DNA of 64,000 nt from positions 3,782,001 to 3,846,000 of the forward strand of contig NZ_CP082164.1 in assembly GCF_023101685.1 (NCBI RefSeq), in the 5' to 3' direction. Numbering within the stretch: the stretch's first letter is position 1; each line of letters starts with the position of its first letter. A program made the position numbers and the translations under genes. The notes beneath the pieces were generated by a model. It did no database searches. It was not told the DNA's origin and saw only the letters and a list, made by a program, of their open reading frames with translations. Shown here one piece after another: positions 36,110-46,126 of the stretch. Source of the DNA: Bradyrhizobium sp. 186 (GTDB lineage Bacteria > Pseudomonadota > Alphaproteobacteria > Rhizobiales > Xanthobacteraceae).

Positions 36110-36698
36110 GGTGTTTCCGAGATATGCGGTGCCAAAGTCACGTGTAAAAATTTGCCGACGTCGAAAACTGAAAAGTCGACGAAATCGCCGGGAGGTTAAT
36201 TCGTCCCGGAGGAAAACAGGTTCAGTATAGCATCATCGCGTGCGTTCAGGAAAGTTTACCAGAGGGCCGCCCAAGGCAGGCCGACGTCCTGCGGCGCGAA
36301 TCTAGTTTGGAATCAGTACTCCTTCGAGCCGAGGCTGCTTCGTCCTCCGATGATGATCGCCCCGTTGCGACTCTCAAATTTCGCGCAGACCAGTCGCACC
36401 TTGTTCGTCATCGAGCACGGCGATGGAATCATTTTACCTGTGATAGGACTTACCGACGATGCGCGGAGGCTCCCAAGCGTCCGCCGAACGAGCGGCCCTG
36501 AAGTACTCTCTGTGAACCGAATCTCCTGCCCGAGAGACTGAGCGCGGGCCTGTTCGCTACCGGCATCAGTCTTTCTTGTTCACCTCGGGCTTGTCATGTT
36601 GGCGCGGCGTCTCGCTTCCCAATTTCAGTCGAATCTTGCGAGACGTTTCCGCCACGAGGTCGGCGTACCCAGGACACGTGGAAGAGCCCAAGAGGCCT
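36110..36698. other. Intergenic stretch without a clear gene
   Basis: Weak plus-strand frames exist (36350-36541 reads TLFVIEHGDGIILPVIGLTD, possibly a decayed small gene). No strong start or RNA structure was found. Confidence 0.4.
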
Positions 36699-37499
36699 TC
36701 AGCCCAAGTCATTCTTGGACTCTTGATGCCGCAGATGCCGGACCGGCCAGATCACACTGTTGATGATGTCCACTCGTTCAGCAGGCACAAGTCCTGTTGC
36801 GGGATACTCGTCTGGTTTCGGCACCCACGCCGTGCCAAATAGAAAGTCCCAAAGCGGAAAAAAAGCGGCAAAGTTCTTGTCTCGATGCTCCATCAGGACC
36901 GAGTGATGGATCCTGTGCCATTGCGGGTTGTTAATCCATGTCACGAACCGACCGAGCGGGATGCGGAGGTTTAGATGAGCACAAGTGTCGGGGACAAAGA
37001 AGATCAATCCAGCGACCAATGCCATATCCGCTGGGATCCGAAACAAGATCGCCAAAATTGGAAGAAAGGCGTCGGAAAGGACCCTCTCCAGCCAAAAATG
37101 CCGGCCAGCAGTGATGAACGTAAGGGCATTCGCGCTGTGGTGAAACGAGTGCATAGCCCAAAGGAAGGGAATTGCATGTTGAAGACGATGGAACGTGTAC
37201 TTGTAGAGATCGAGAGCAACCACTACGAGTGCGAGGGAGGCGTACCACCAATAACCATCAGTCGGTAGTGCAATCCAGCCAAGCCCGGTGAAGCTCGCGA
37301 TCGTACCTGCGCATATTGCCGCGATCGGACCGAGCAGGTTTTCCAATCCGATGCTCACGATAACGGCTAACCAATCATCGCGAAACTCGGGACCCGGAAC
37401 GGGCGCAATGGGCCACCATGTCTCCAAGAGACGAGTACCGTAGATGACACCTAAATATATTGCCGCAAGACGAGCGGCGTCTGCGATCTCACCCGACAT
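36699..37499 (-). CDS. Fatty acid hydroxylase / sterol desaturase family protein
   Basis: The product is 266 aa with four or more membrane helices and the three histidine boxes of the family: YKYTFHRLQHAIPFLWAMHS FHH and NPQWHRIHHSVLMEHRDKNF. These bind a di-iron centre that hydroxylates or desaturates a lipid. The substrate is unknown; in rhizobia such enzymes act on hopanoids, carotenoids or fatty acids. It is the first of several lipid-type genes in the 36.7-45.8 kb block. Confidence 0.88.
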   Translation of the reverse strand: MSGEIADAARLAAIYLGVIYGTRLLETWWPIAPVPGPEFRDDWLAVIVSIGLENLLGPIAAICAGTIASFTGLGWIALPTDGYWWYASLALVVVALDLYKYTFHRLQHAIPFLWAMHSFHHSANALTFITAGRHFWLERVLSDAFLPILAILFRIPADMALVAGLIFFVPDTCAHLNLRIPLGRFVTWINNPQWHRIHHSVLMEHRDKNFAAFFPLWDFLFGTAWVPKPDEYPATGLVPAERVDIINSVIWPVRHLRHQESKNDLG

Positions 37500-38230
37500 G
37501 AGGAATGACTCGCCGCTTCAGTGTTGTTCGGTAAGGCAGCCCTTTGGCTTCGTCAGATCCTAATACCAATGAGAAAAGGGATAAAAAATAAGAAGCTCTG
37601 CCCTCAGAGAACGAGTAGCCCATACTTCCTGAAACGTTGCGCGAGCGCAAGCAGCGTTTTTTGACGGAGTTTCCTCGCGTAAGCGGGGCATGCACAACGC
37701 CCGGTCCTCGACCGCCGGTCCCGGAGGCTCGCGAGTAGAACGACAGATTTTGGCTCGGCCGAGATATCGAGAGCGTTCATTGTTTGTTCTGGATGCCGTG
37801 GCTTGAATACGAGCCCACTTCGGCGAGTCGATCGACCGGACTCGCTTTCTGCAGACCGTGCCGGTGAAGCGCAGTCAAGATCTGGATGATCCATCAGCTC
37901 GACATGCTTTGTTAACACTGCGCGAGCGGCAATAGTCCACGCGCATGAGGTTTTGGCGCCTGACTAAGTTTGTCGAAAATGGTCTTCAGGGCCGTCGAAG
38001 CAATCGCCCCCGAGCTCCCTGGCGCGATACGACGGGAGAGCGGATTTCTTCCGTCTTTGCGCTGCGCGTGAGGAGGAACAATCCGGAGGGGATGAAATTG
38101 ACGGAGCTGGATCTGCGGGTGAATCGCTCGGAGTTTGAGGAAATGTAAAGTTTTTTGGCTTAGAAATCGAACTTTGCATCTTGAGAGTCATGTGACCTAG
38201 TCAGGCATCTTCAGCATCGAGGGCTTAAAA
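37500..38230. other. Intergenic stretch with at most a small candidate ORF
   Basis: A minus frame from the ATG near 37780 (MNALDISAEPKSVVLLASLR, 58 aa, ending at 37604) is possible but matches nothing I know. The remainder holds shadow frames only. Confidence 0.35.
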
Positions 38231-38521
38231 ATGAGCCGGGTTAAAGCGCTCCTGTTGGTCTTCTGCTTGTTACTGGGTTGCGCCGACCTCGTAACGACGA
38301 ACGTGATCCTAGACCTCGGAATGGGCGAGCTGAACCCGTTCATGAGGCTGGCTCAGACCTGGCTCGGCGTGTGGTGGCTTGTTCCCAAGCTCAGTTTAAC
38401 GCTTCTCGTGACGTGGCTGCTTTGGCGCAGCAAGAACGTTTACAATGTGGCTCTTGTAGTGGCTTTCTGCTCCACCCCCGTACTAAACAACCTCATCCTT
38501 ATCACCGCCGGCACGAGCTGA
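38231..38521 (+). CDS. DUF5658 small membrane protein
   Basis: The product is 96 aa with three predicted membrane helices. The core is LLLGCADLVTTNVILDLGMG, ELNPFMRLAQTWLGVWWLVP and KLSLTLLVTWLLWRSKNVYN. This fits DUF5658 (LxDxxxTxxxL...E.NP..). It precedes the second sterol-desaturase-type gene on the same strand. A paralogue with an added N-terminal domain lies at 46127-46564. Function unknown. Confidence 0.75.
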   Translation: MSRVKALLLVFCLLLGCADLVTTNVILDLGMGELNPFMRLAQTWLGVWWLVPKLSLTLLVTWLLWRSKNVYNVALVVAFCSTPVLNNLILITAGTS

Positions 38522-38602
38522 ACCAATCACTCCCCCTGTTCCGCGATTGGCGAATGAGGAGGCAAGTGCTAAGCTTTCGCCATTCTCAAGGCGGCCGTTT
38601 GA

Positions 38603-39478
38603 ATGGACGAGCTTTTTGGACTCAGTAGATTTGTGCTGACGCTTTTGATCTTCGTTCCGATCGAGCGACTATTTGCTGCGAGGCCTCAGAAGATTTTCAG
38701 ACGTGGCCTGCTAACCGATATGGCCTTCCAGTTTCTCAACGGATGGCTGATCATCGTCGGCGTGATCGCTGTCGTCACGATGGCCATTGTGGTCAATCAA
38801 TCGATACTGCCGTCAGTAGTAAAGCAGGCGATCGACGGTCTTCCTTATTTGGTCCAATTCGTCTTGGTGATCCTGATCGGCGATCTCGGGGTCTACTGGA
38901 CTCACCGCATCCTGCACGCCGTGCCCGCCATGTGGCACATCCATGCCGTTCATCACGCTGTCGAAGAACTGGACTGGCTGGCTGCGGTGCATCAGCACCC
39001 GCTGGACGTTGTATTCATGAAGGCTGGCTCGCTGTTTCCGCTCTTCGCGCTCGGCTTCTCCTCAGAAGCAATCGGGACTTACATCCTGGTCTATTACTGG
39101 CAGGCCTATCTCGTTCATGCCAACGTGCGCTTGAACTACGGCCCTCTGCGCTACATTCTGGTTTCGCCGGAATTTCATCATTGGCACCACAGCAGCGAGA
39201 TGGAAGCCAGAGACAAGAACTTTGCCGGTATGTTCTCGTTCTATGATTTGCTGTTTGGAAGTGTCTACCTTCCGAAGGGGCAGAAGCCGAAGACATTTGG
39301 CGTCGATCGTGCGATGCCGTCAGGATATTTGGCACTTTTGGCGCACCCGTTTCTCGAATGGAAATCGAGGCAAAGATGCGGCGATCCGGTAGGACCGGAA
39401 ATAGAGGAAGACCTTAACTCTGACATCAAGCCTGCGCGCCTTCTCAGCTCCAATGACCGCGACCGCTTGACCCAGTAG
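38603..39478 (+). CDS. Sterol desaturase / fatty acid hydroxylase family protein
   Basis: The product is 291 aa. The membrane plan resembles the other hydroxylase here, and the histidine boxes are VYWTHRILHAVPAMWHIHAV HH and SPEFHHWHHSSEMEARDKNF. The C-terminal 40 residues are polar. It is clearly diverged from the 36699-37499 protein, so two hydroxylases with different substrates are likely. The start is 82 bases after the DUF5658 gene, so co-transcription is possible. Confidence 0.88.
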   Translation: MDELFGLSRFVLTLLIFVPIERLFAARPQKIFRRGLLTDMAFQFLNGWLIIVGVIAVVTMAIVVNQSILPSVVKQAIDGLPYLVQFVLVILIGDLGVYWTHRILHAVPAMWHIHAVHHAVEELDWLAAVHQHPLDVVFMKAGSLFPLFALGFSSEAIGTYILVYYWQAYLVHANVRLNYGPLRYILVSPEFHHWHHSSEMEARDKNFAGMFSFYDLLFGSVYLPKGQKPKTFGVDRAMPSGYLALLAHPFLEWKSRQRCGDPVGPEIEEDLNSDIKPARLLSSNDRDRLTQ

Positions 39479-39485
39479 TGCGAGC

Positions 39486-40508
39486 TCAACCTACGCAGCC
39501 CAGGGGAGTCGTTTCGACTCTGGCAAAACTTCTTCTTGCGTAGTTGATTAAAGGCGCCTCAATAAGGCGCCAGCTTATTTCTGCGAGGACGCACACAATT
39601 GGAAGTGCAACGAGGCCAGAAAGCGGCCGGCCGAGGTCAAAGAATACGTCGTAAACGACCATATGAAATAAGTAGAGCGAATAGCATCGGCGTCCCGGCC
39701 AGACGAGCGGACGAAGCAACTGGGGCCGCTCGATATTGGCGCCCAGCCAAACGATGGCACAGCATACGAACGCTGTTACCGAAAGAAAGGCGAACGCTTC
39801 AACTGTTGCGGCATACGCCACATCGCAAAGCGGTGGCACACAAGCCAACATTGCCCACGCGATAGCGGAACGGCAATAGCCGCGCGCGAAACAGGCGAGC
39901 AGGACGCCGCCGAACAATTCATCCAAGCGTCCCGGAAGCAAAAACTGCCACGATTGATCCGGCAAATAGGAGTGGAACAGCCAGCGCCAGACCGGCGCAA
40001 GCAGAATCCCGCCCCATAGAACCCGGACTAACCATTGCTGCGGTAGCCAGTAAATCAAGATCGGCAGGATCAGATAGAATTGTTCCTCTATGGCCAGCGT
40101 CCAGGTGACGAATGTTAGATCGGATTGAGGAAAGCCGAACTGTAACCAAGGCACGGCTTGCACGAAGAGCAGATAGTAGCCCCAATGATCAGGCGGCAGG
40201 AGCACCAGCAGCAGCCAGTACAATGGCAGGATCCGGAACGCTCGTCGGCCGTAGAACGACGAAAAGTAGCCGGGCTGTTCACGGCTATCGAGCAAAATGC
40301 CGCCAATCAGAAAGCCACTGAGAACAAAGAACAGGTCGACGCCAAGCATGCCATACTTGAAGCCGAAGTAGTGGCGGGCGATGACAAGTGAAATGGCCAA
40401 GCCGCGGAGCGCGTCAAGCGGCTCAGAGCGATTTCGCTGAAGAGTGAATTTCAATGCCAAATTACTCATGAAAGAGGCCAGAAGTAGGAAACGGAGCGAG
40501 GCTATCAT
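39486..40508 (-). CDS. Acyltransferase family 3 membrane protein
   Basis: The product is 340 aa with about ten membrane helices. Family marks are LDALRGLAISLVIARHYFGF with the catalytic-type histidine, DLFFVLSGFLIGGILLD, and RRAFRILPLYWLLLVLLP. These enzymes move acyl groups onto sugars, exopolysaccharide or lipids. A second start (MSNLALKFT, 40469) is possible. It is convergent with the hydroxylase gene, seven bases apart. Confidence 0.88.
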   Translation of the reverse strand: MIASLRFLLLASFMSNLALKFTLQRNRSEPLDALRGLAISLVIARHYFGFKYGMLGVDLFFVLSGFLIGGILLDSREQPGYFSSFYGRRAFRILPLYWLLLVLLPPDHWGYYLLFVQAVPWLQFGFPQSDLTFVTWTLAIEEQFYLILPILIYWLPQQWLVRVLWGGILLAPVWRWLFHSYLPDQSWQFLLPGRLDELFGGVLLACFARGYCRSAIAWAMLACVPPLCDVAYAATVEAFAFLSVTAFVCCAIVWLGANIERPQLLRPLVWPGRRCYSLYLFHMVVYDVFFDLGRPLSGLVALPIVCVLAEISWRLIEAPLINYARRSFARVETTPLGCVG

Positions 40509-40757
40509 CGCATTCAGCAGCCGCCAAGCCGCTCGCAGATCGTTGCTCCTGGCGATTGTCAGCGCGGACGCGACAATTCAACTAAGGCGCTTCGTCCAGT
40601 CCTGGCCGCCCTTAAAGCCCGCGACATTGGGCGGCATCGACCACATCCGCGATAGCTTCGGATGGGGCGCGATCGGATACAGTTCGGCAGAGCTGGAGGC
40701 TGTTCGTTCGGCCGCCTGCGGATAGCGATTCAGATTGTACTCGTGGCTAGTAAAAGC
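40509..40757 (+). other. Possible gene fragment before IS256 copy A2
   Basis: A plus frame reads RRFVQSWPPLKPATLGGIDH and RDSFGWGAIGYSSAELEAV and ends near 40725. The text looks natural but was not recognised. It may be the tail of a lost gene. Confidence 0.3.
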
Positions 40758-41974
40758 AGGGCGAATGGAGCTATGCGGGAAAGTGGGTGATGACGGAATG
40801 AGATAGGCGGCGTATCGAGGCGGGTGTCGAGCCTGCCAGAACCTCTCAAGGAGAGCGATACGCCATGAACGAGACTAGCAATATTGTTGCCCTTCGTCAG
40901 CCCGACAATATCGACGATCCACTGACCAATATTCTGCGAACTGGTGCGCGGCAGCTTCTGGCGCAGGCCGTCGAGATCGAAGTCGAGACGTTTCTTGCCA
41001 CGGTGAAGGATTTGAAGCTTGCCGACGGGCGCGCCCGTGTCGTGCGGCATGGTTACGGCCCGGCGCGAACGATTGCGACCGGCATCGGCCCGGTCGAGAT
41101 CGCGCGGGCGAAGATTCGAGACCGCGGGGCGGCCGGTGACGGCGAGCGGATCCGCTTCAGCTCGGCGATCCTGCCGCTGTGGGCGCGGAGGACCAGGAGC
41201 CTGGATGCGCTGTTGCCGGTGCTGTACCTGCGCGGCATCTCGACCGGTGATTTCCAGGAGGCGCTGACGGCCCTACTGGGCAAGGACGCGCCGAACCTGT
41301 CGCCGGCGGTCATCTCCCGGCTGACGGCCGAGTGGCAGGGCGAGTACGAGCGCTGGCAAAAGCGCGATCTGTCGGCGCGGCGCTACGTCTATGTGTGGGC
41401 TGATGGCATATTCCTGCAGGCACGCATGGAAGACCACGGCGAATGCATGCTGGTGCTGATCGGCGCGACGCCGGAAGGCAAGAAGGAGCTGATTGGCTTT
41501 CAGGTCGGCGTCCGGGAGAGCACGCAGAGCTGGCGTGAGCTCCTGATCGACGTCAAGCAGCGCGGGTTGCAGATCGCCCCGGAAATTGCCGTTGGTGACG
41601 GTGCGCTCGGCTTCTGGAAGGCGCTTGACGAGGTCTTTCCTGGCACGCGGCACCAGCGCTGCTGGGTGCACAAGACCGTGAACGTCCTGGACAAGGTGCC
41701 ACTCTCGGTGCAGGCCAACATGAAGAAGGACCTGCGCGAAATCTACTGGGCGCCGAACCGGGCGGCCGCCGAGGCGGCGATCGACGTCTTCGCCGAGAAA
41801 TACCGCGTCAAGTACGGCCGGGCGGTCGAATGCCTCGCCAAGGACCGTGACGCGCTGCTGGCCTTCTACGACTTCCCTGCCGAGCATTGGGATCACTGTA
41901 CGCATACGACGAGGACCGCCTGATTGACGCATGCGCGCGGGCACGGCGAGCTCTATGATGGCGTTGCGTGAAGG

Positions 41975-43711
41975 TCAGGCGGCCTGCTGACCGGCGGGCT
42001 TGTCGGCTTGGCGCAGGAGCTTCCATTCCCAGGGCAGCAGTTCGTGCAGACGCGACGCGGGAAGATCGGCGATACGGGCGAGGACGTCGGCGAGCCAGGC
42101 CTTGGGATCGACGTCGTTGAGGCGACAGGTCGTGATCATCGTCAGCATGATGGCGGCACGGTCGGCGCCACGCTGGCTGCCGGCGAAGGTCCAGTTGCGC
42201 CTTCCCAATGCGATGCCCCTCAATGCGCGCTCAGCGCAATTGTTGGTCAAGCAGATCCTGCCATCGTCGAGGAAGCGGGCGAAGTCGTCCCAGCGCCTGA
42301 GCATGTAGTTCATAGGCTTCAGGACCTCGGAGGAGCGCGAGAGGGTTTCGCGCTCACGCAGCAACCAGGCGTGCATGTCCTCGAGAAGCGGCTTGCTCTT
42401 TTCCTGGCGCACGGCGCGCCGCTCGTCGGCGCCGCAGCCATTGATGGCGCGCTCGATCTCGAACAACGCATCGAGGCGTCTGACCGCCTCCAGCGCGATC
42501 GGAGAGACCGGTTTGCCCTTCTTACCTTCCCGAGCATTTTTCTCGATGTCAGCCAGCTCGAAGAAGCCCCGCCGCGCATGGGCCAGGCAAAACGCCGGTG
42601 TGATCGGCATCGCTTTCTTTTGCGGGTCGAACAGCGGCTCGAAGCCGTTGTAGCAATCGGCTTGCAGGATACCGGCGAAGGCGGCCAGATGCTTCTGGGG
42701 GTGCTCGCCTCGTCGGTCGCTCGAGGCGTAATAGACCGCCGCCGGCGGCGCAGGCCCGGCGAAGGGCCGGTCATCCCGCACATAAGTCCAGATCCGCCCG
42801 GTCGTGCACTTGCCCTTCGCCAGGATACGGATGGTGGTGTCGTCGCCATGCAGGCGCTCGGCCGCGAGTACATGGCGTTCGATCAAGTGGAAGAGCGGCA
42901 TGACGGCAAAGGTCCCGTGGCCGACCTGGTCGGCCAGGGTCGACAACGGCAGGTCGATCCCCTCGGCCTTAAAGCGCGCGCTCTGGCGGTTGAGCGGGAT
43001 ATGCATGCCGAACTTGTCGAACAGGATCGTCGCCAGCAATTGTGGGCCGATGAAGCCGCGCGGCGTGGCATGGAACGGCGCGGGCGGCTGGCTGATCTTC
43101 TCGCAATCGCGGCAGGTGAACTTCTCGCGTACCGTCTCGATCAGCTTGAAGCGGCGCGGGATCTCCTCCAGCGTCTTGGTCACATCCTCACCGATCTTCG
43201 CCAGCCGCGATCCACCGCAGCAGGCGCAGCTCGTTGGAGCCTCAATGACGACGCGCTCGCGTTCGATGTCATCCGGCCATGGCTTGCGCACCGGCCGCTT
43301 GCGCGTGAAGGCGCGTACGCTCTGCGCCTTTGCCGCCGCGGCCTGCGCGGCGAGCTCATCCTCGCTCGCCGTGGTGACGAGTTCTTCAAGTTCCAATTCC
43401 AACTGCTCGATCAGCCGCGCCGTGCGCTCGGAACGCGGCCCGTACAGTTCGCGTTTGAGCTTCTCGATCCGCAGCTCGAGATGCGCGATCAGCGCCTCAT
43501 TGTCCGACAGCTTCGCCCGCGCGTTGGCCGCTTCGGCTTGCCAATTGATGGCTTCGGCCTGTATCCGGCTGACCTTCGCCGCGGCCGCATCGCGTTCGAC
43601 CTCGACCCTCAGCCGCGCGTCGCGTTCAGCCCGCAACGCCTCACGTTCGATCAACAGCGCCGCCTGGGCGCTGGCGAGATCCGAAGGAAGGTCATCCGGC
43701 TTCAAACTCAT
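41975..43711 (-). CDS. tnpC: IS66 transposase TnpC (copy 2)
   Basis: The product is 578 aa and the predicted protein is the same as that of copy 1: coiled-coil, CACCGG zinc motif, GDDTTIRIL and NNCAERALRG catalytic regions. The ORF is intact, so both IS66 copies have the genes for movement. Confidence 0.95.
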   Translation of the reverse strand: MSLKPDDLPSDLASAQAALLIEREALRAERDARLRVEVERDAAAAKVSRIQAEAINWQAEAANARAKLSDNEALIAHLELRIEKLKRELYGPRSERTARLIEQLELELEELVTTASEDELAAQAAAAKAQSVRAFTRKRPVRKPWPDDIERERVVIEAPTSCACCGGSRLAKIGEDVTKTLEEIPRRFKLIETVREKFTCRDCEKISQPPAPFHATPRGFIGPQLLATILFDKFGMHIPLNRQSARFKAEGIDLPLSTLADQVGHGTFAVMPLFHLIERHVLAAERLHGDDTTIRILAKGKCTTGRIWTYVRDDRPFAGPAPPAAVYYASSDRRGEHPQKHLAAFAGILQADCYNGFEPLFDPQKKAMPITPAFCLAHARRGFFELADIEKNAREGKKGKPVSPIALEAVRRLDALFEIERAINGCGADERRAVRQEKSKPLLEDMHAWLLRERETLSRSSEVLKPMNYMLRRWDDFARFLDDGRICLTNNCAERALRGIALGRRNWTFAGSQRGADRAAIMLTMITTCRLNDVDPKAWLADVLARIADLPASRLHELLPWEWKLLRQADKPAGQQAA

Positions 43712-43755
43712 GAAGCCAGTGAATCAGATTTCCCGGTAGGTTCAATCGCAGAATG

Positions 43756-44103
43756 CTATCCAACTCGCGTTGGACGCAAAGTTTCTTGAGGATTCCGCCA
43801 GTCGATCCCAGATAGCAGGTAAGAAAGCTGCGCCGGAGAGATCGTCACGGCTTCACCGGCAGCCGAAGGCCAGATGAATCTTCCTCTTTCGAGTCTTTTT
43901 GTAAACAGGCACGCTCCCTGAGAATCGTGCCAGATGATTTTTATCAGATCTGAACGGCGCCCCCTGAAGCAAAACAAATGACCCCCCAGTGGGTCATGCT
44001 TCAAGACCTCCTGCACCTGCAAAGCCAGGCTCGGAAAGCCGCGCCGCATATCGGTATGGCCCGTCGCCAGCCATACCCGCACGCCAGAGGGGATCGGAAT
44101 CAT
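43756..44103 (-). CDS. tnpB: IS66 accessory protein TnpB (copy 2)
   Basis: The product is 115 aa from the ATG that overlaps the tnpA stop; the sequence is the same as copy 1 (GVRVWLATGHTDMRRGFPSL). It is intact. Confidence 0.93.
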   Translation of the reverse strand: MIPIPSGVRVWLATGHTDMRRGFPSLALQVQEVLKHDPLGGHLFCFRGRRSDLIKIIWHDSQGACLFTKRLERGRFIWPSAAGEAVTISPAQLSYLLSGIDWRNPQETLRPTRVG

Positions 44104-44447
44104 CGCAGCGCCTTCAACACCGCCGACACCAGCAAGGGCGGCGCCGACCCGCAAATCCTGATCCGTCCGCTCCCCGTCAATTCCACCACGATCACTTCAC
44201 CGGACGGTGCCGCTTCCTTGATCGGCTCCGCTTCCATCGCCGCTTCCACAAAGCCCTGGTCAGCAAGGTCCTGGCGAAGCCGACGCCGCCAGGTGTAAAT
44301 CAGCCCCGTTGAAATATCGTGATCCCGCGCAACCTGCGCCACACACGATCCCGGCGCAAAGGCCTCCGCAACGATCCGGCACCGCTCATCCTCGCTCCAA
44401 CGCCGCCGGCGTTCCGGCCCCGTCAGCACCGAAATCTGACCCATCAA
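44100..44447 (-). CDS. tnpA: IS66 accessory protein TnpA (copy 2)
   Basis: A 115-aa helix-turn-helix protein, the same as copy 1 (RRRRWSEDERCRIVAEAFAP). First gene of the copy 2 operon. Confidence 0.92.
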   Translation of the reverse strand: MMGQISVLTGPERRRRWSEDERCRIVAEAFAPGSCVAQVARDHDISTGLIYTWRRRLRQDLADQGFVEAAMEAEPIKEAAPSGEVIVVELTGSGRIRICGSAPPLLVSAVLKALR

Positions 44448-44885
44448 TCGCTCTTAAGCTCGCTCTTAAACACGTGCTTATGAGTGCTCAATCCGCCTCT
44501 CAGAACAAGGCGGCCTTCATCGTGGGCGTACGGATCACTTGCGCACGACCAACCCCATCGAAAGCGTGTTCGCAACCGTGCGGCACAGAACCGTGCGGAC
44601 GAAAGGATCACTGTCGTCAACGACAGCAAGGCTGATGGTGTTCAAGCTGGTCGTCGCCGCATCGAAAACCTGGCGGCGGCTCAAAGGCACAAATCAGTTG
44701 CCGAAGGTCATCGCAGGTGTCAGATTCAACGACGGCATCGAGGTCATCCACATGCCGGCAAACCACGCCGCCTGATCGCCTCGTCACCCAAAATCCTGCA
44801 TAGCTCAGGGCGAATATTACCGCGGTAACGATCGAGGCTTCGAGGTTGGATACTTTTGGTCCGGTCAGTCCGTTCAACCATGTCT

Positions 44886-45803
44886 TCAACTAGTTGCTTC
44901 CGTCAGTCGCTTCAATGATCGCCAGATCAATGCAGCAACCGGAACAACAGCTAGACCAGCGAAGATGTCGATCAAATAGTGGCCACCTGATGTGAGCGCC
45001 GAAACGATCATCGCAACATTAAGAGGTAAGAAGATCAGAAAAAGGAAGGTCCGTTTGGTGGCAAGGATGAGAATCAAACCAAGCGCAGCGTGGAAGGAGG
45101 GGAAGGTGATGAGACCGTTAGCCTTGGCCAGCGTGATCTCTTTCATCTGTCCCGCTCGCAGCGCAAAGAAATCTGCTAGATGGTAGGCGTCAACACGGTC
45201 TTCGACGCCGAAATGCGCCCAGGCACTTTCGGCCGGAAACAACCATGCAAAGACTACGACGATTAGGAGCGTCAAAACGAACAGCCAAGTGAAGTCTCGC
45301 GCCTGTTCAAATCGACCGGTGGCATTCAGTATCAGGAGCAGAATGAATATTTGAAATATGGAGCTATCGTAAACGATACCGAATGCTCGATCTAACGCTG
45401 GATGACGTTTTACCCAATCGAAGAACGTGAGCCAGTTGAAGCCAATTGCAGCGTCGGCCGTCTCTAACTGTCGGTCGATTAATGGGAATTTAGAAGTCAC
45501 GGTCAGGTAGACGAGAACCGTGCCGGCGGCGGTAAACGCCACCAACTGCATAGACGTCAGTGCGAACTGTGCAATTCGCCTGTTAGGCCGAAGCCTACTG
45601 TAGATCAGATGGAGGGCAACCAGAGTTGTCAGTCCCACGACAAACGCTGGTCCGACGGAAATCCCGATCCCAGACCGTCTGAGCCACACTGCGTCGATGG
45701 CGATCATGATGCCTACGATCAGCCAAAGCACATTCGCCTCTGTGATCCCCGATTGCTTCCGGGCGGCTGAAACCGACGGCAATACCGTTTCGGAATTGGT
45801 CAT
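44886..45803 (-). CDS. PAP2-superfamily membrane phosphatase (Aur1/Ipt1-like)
   Basis: The product is 305 aa with about seven membrane helices. The C-terminal catalytic motifs are ITFPSFHAALGLILILATKR (PSxH box) and SALTSGGHYLIDIFAGLAVV (SxxHxxxD box). The N-terminal KxxxxxxRP box is not evident, as in the PAP2_3 subgroup that includes inositolphosphotransferases. Likely action is removal of phosphate, or transfer of a head group, on a lipid. It follows IS256 copy A2 and may form a functional set with the hydroxylases and acyltransferase. Confidence 0.85.
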   Translation of the reverse strand: MTNSETVLPSVSAARKQSGITEANVLWLIVGIMIAIDAVWLRRSGIGISVGPAFVVGLTTLVALHLIYSRLRPNRRIAQFALTSMQLVAFTAAGTVLVYLTVTSKFPLIDRQLETADAAIGFNWLTFFDWVKRHPALDRAFGIVYDSSIFQIFILLLILNATGRFEQARDFTWLFVLTLLIVVVFAWLFPAESAWAHFGVEDRVDAYHLADFFALRAGQMKEITLAKANGLITFPSFHAALGLILILATKRTFLFLIFLPLNVAMIVSALTSGGHYLIDIFAGLAVVPVAALIWRSLKRLTEATS

Positions 45804-46126
45804 TAAAATAGGCCCGAGTCACGAAATGGCGACTAGTGTATCATTGCATTTCCAGGTTGGGCAACGGAGCAGGGACCCATTAGTTAACGGGGGCAGCTTC
45901 GGTGCGACCGCGGCAATCGGTGGATGTTGATGTTTGTCGGGGCGGCGCTATGCTCCGGCATCGAGGTGGCGACGGGGTGGGTTGTATAAATGCGTAGCCT
46001 TGGCAAAAGGCGAAAGCGCCACGACGACGCTCTATAATCGATGGCGCGGCATCAGTAACGGCATCGTCGCCGGGCAATGGTTCGCGTGACGCCAAGTGTG
46101 GGACTGTGAGGTGGCTTGTGAGCGCT
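45804..46126. other. Intergenic stretch without a clear gene
   Basis: No supported ORF or RNA was seen on either strand. Confidence 0.45.

Larger units (their letters stand above)
41898..44531 (-). mobile_element. IS66-family element, copy 2 (2634 bp), nested in IS256 copy A2
   Basis: It has the same ends as copy 1 (GTACGCATACG... and GGGCGTAC). A perfect 8-bp duplication GGATCACT lies at 41890-41897 and 44532-44539. It sits inside the transposase gene of IS256 copy A2, so it arrived after that copy. Confidence 0.95.
40865..44775 (+). pseudogene. IS256-family transposase (copy A2), split by IS66 copy 2
   Basis: The N-terminal part (40865-41897) matches the 422-aa A-type transposase up to FPAEHWDH. 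The remainder, LRTTNPIESVFATVRHRT to the end, lies at 44540-44775. The split separates the two catalytic aspartates from the catalytic glutamate, so this copy is dead as an enzyme source, although intact copies could mobilise it in trans. Confidence 0.93.
40767..44806 (+). mobile_element. IS256-family element, copy A2, interrupted by IS66 copy 2
   Basis: The IS256 ends (GGAGCTATGCGGG; GCATAGCTC) are flanked by the 9-bp repeat AGGGCGAAT at 40758-40766 and 44807-44815. Inside it, IS66 copy 2 occupies 41898-44531. Without the IS66 and one 8-bp duplicate the element would be of the same size as copies A1, A3 and A4. Confidence 0.93.
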
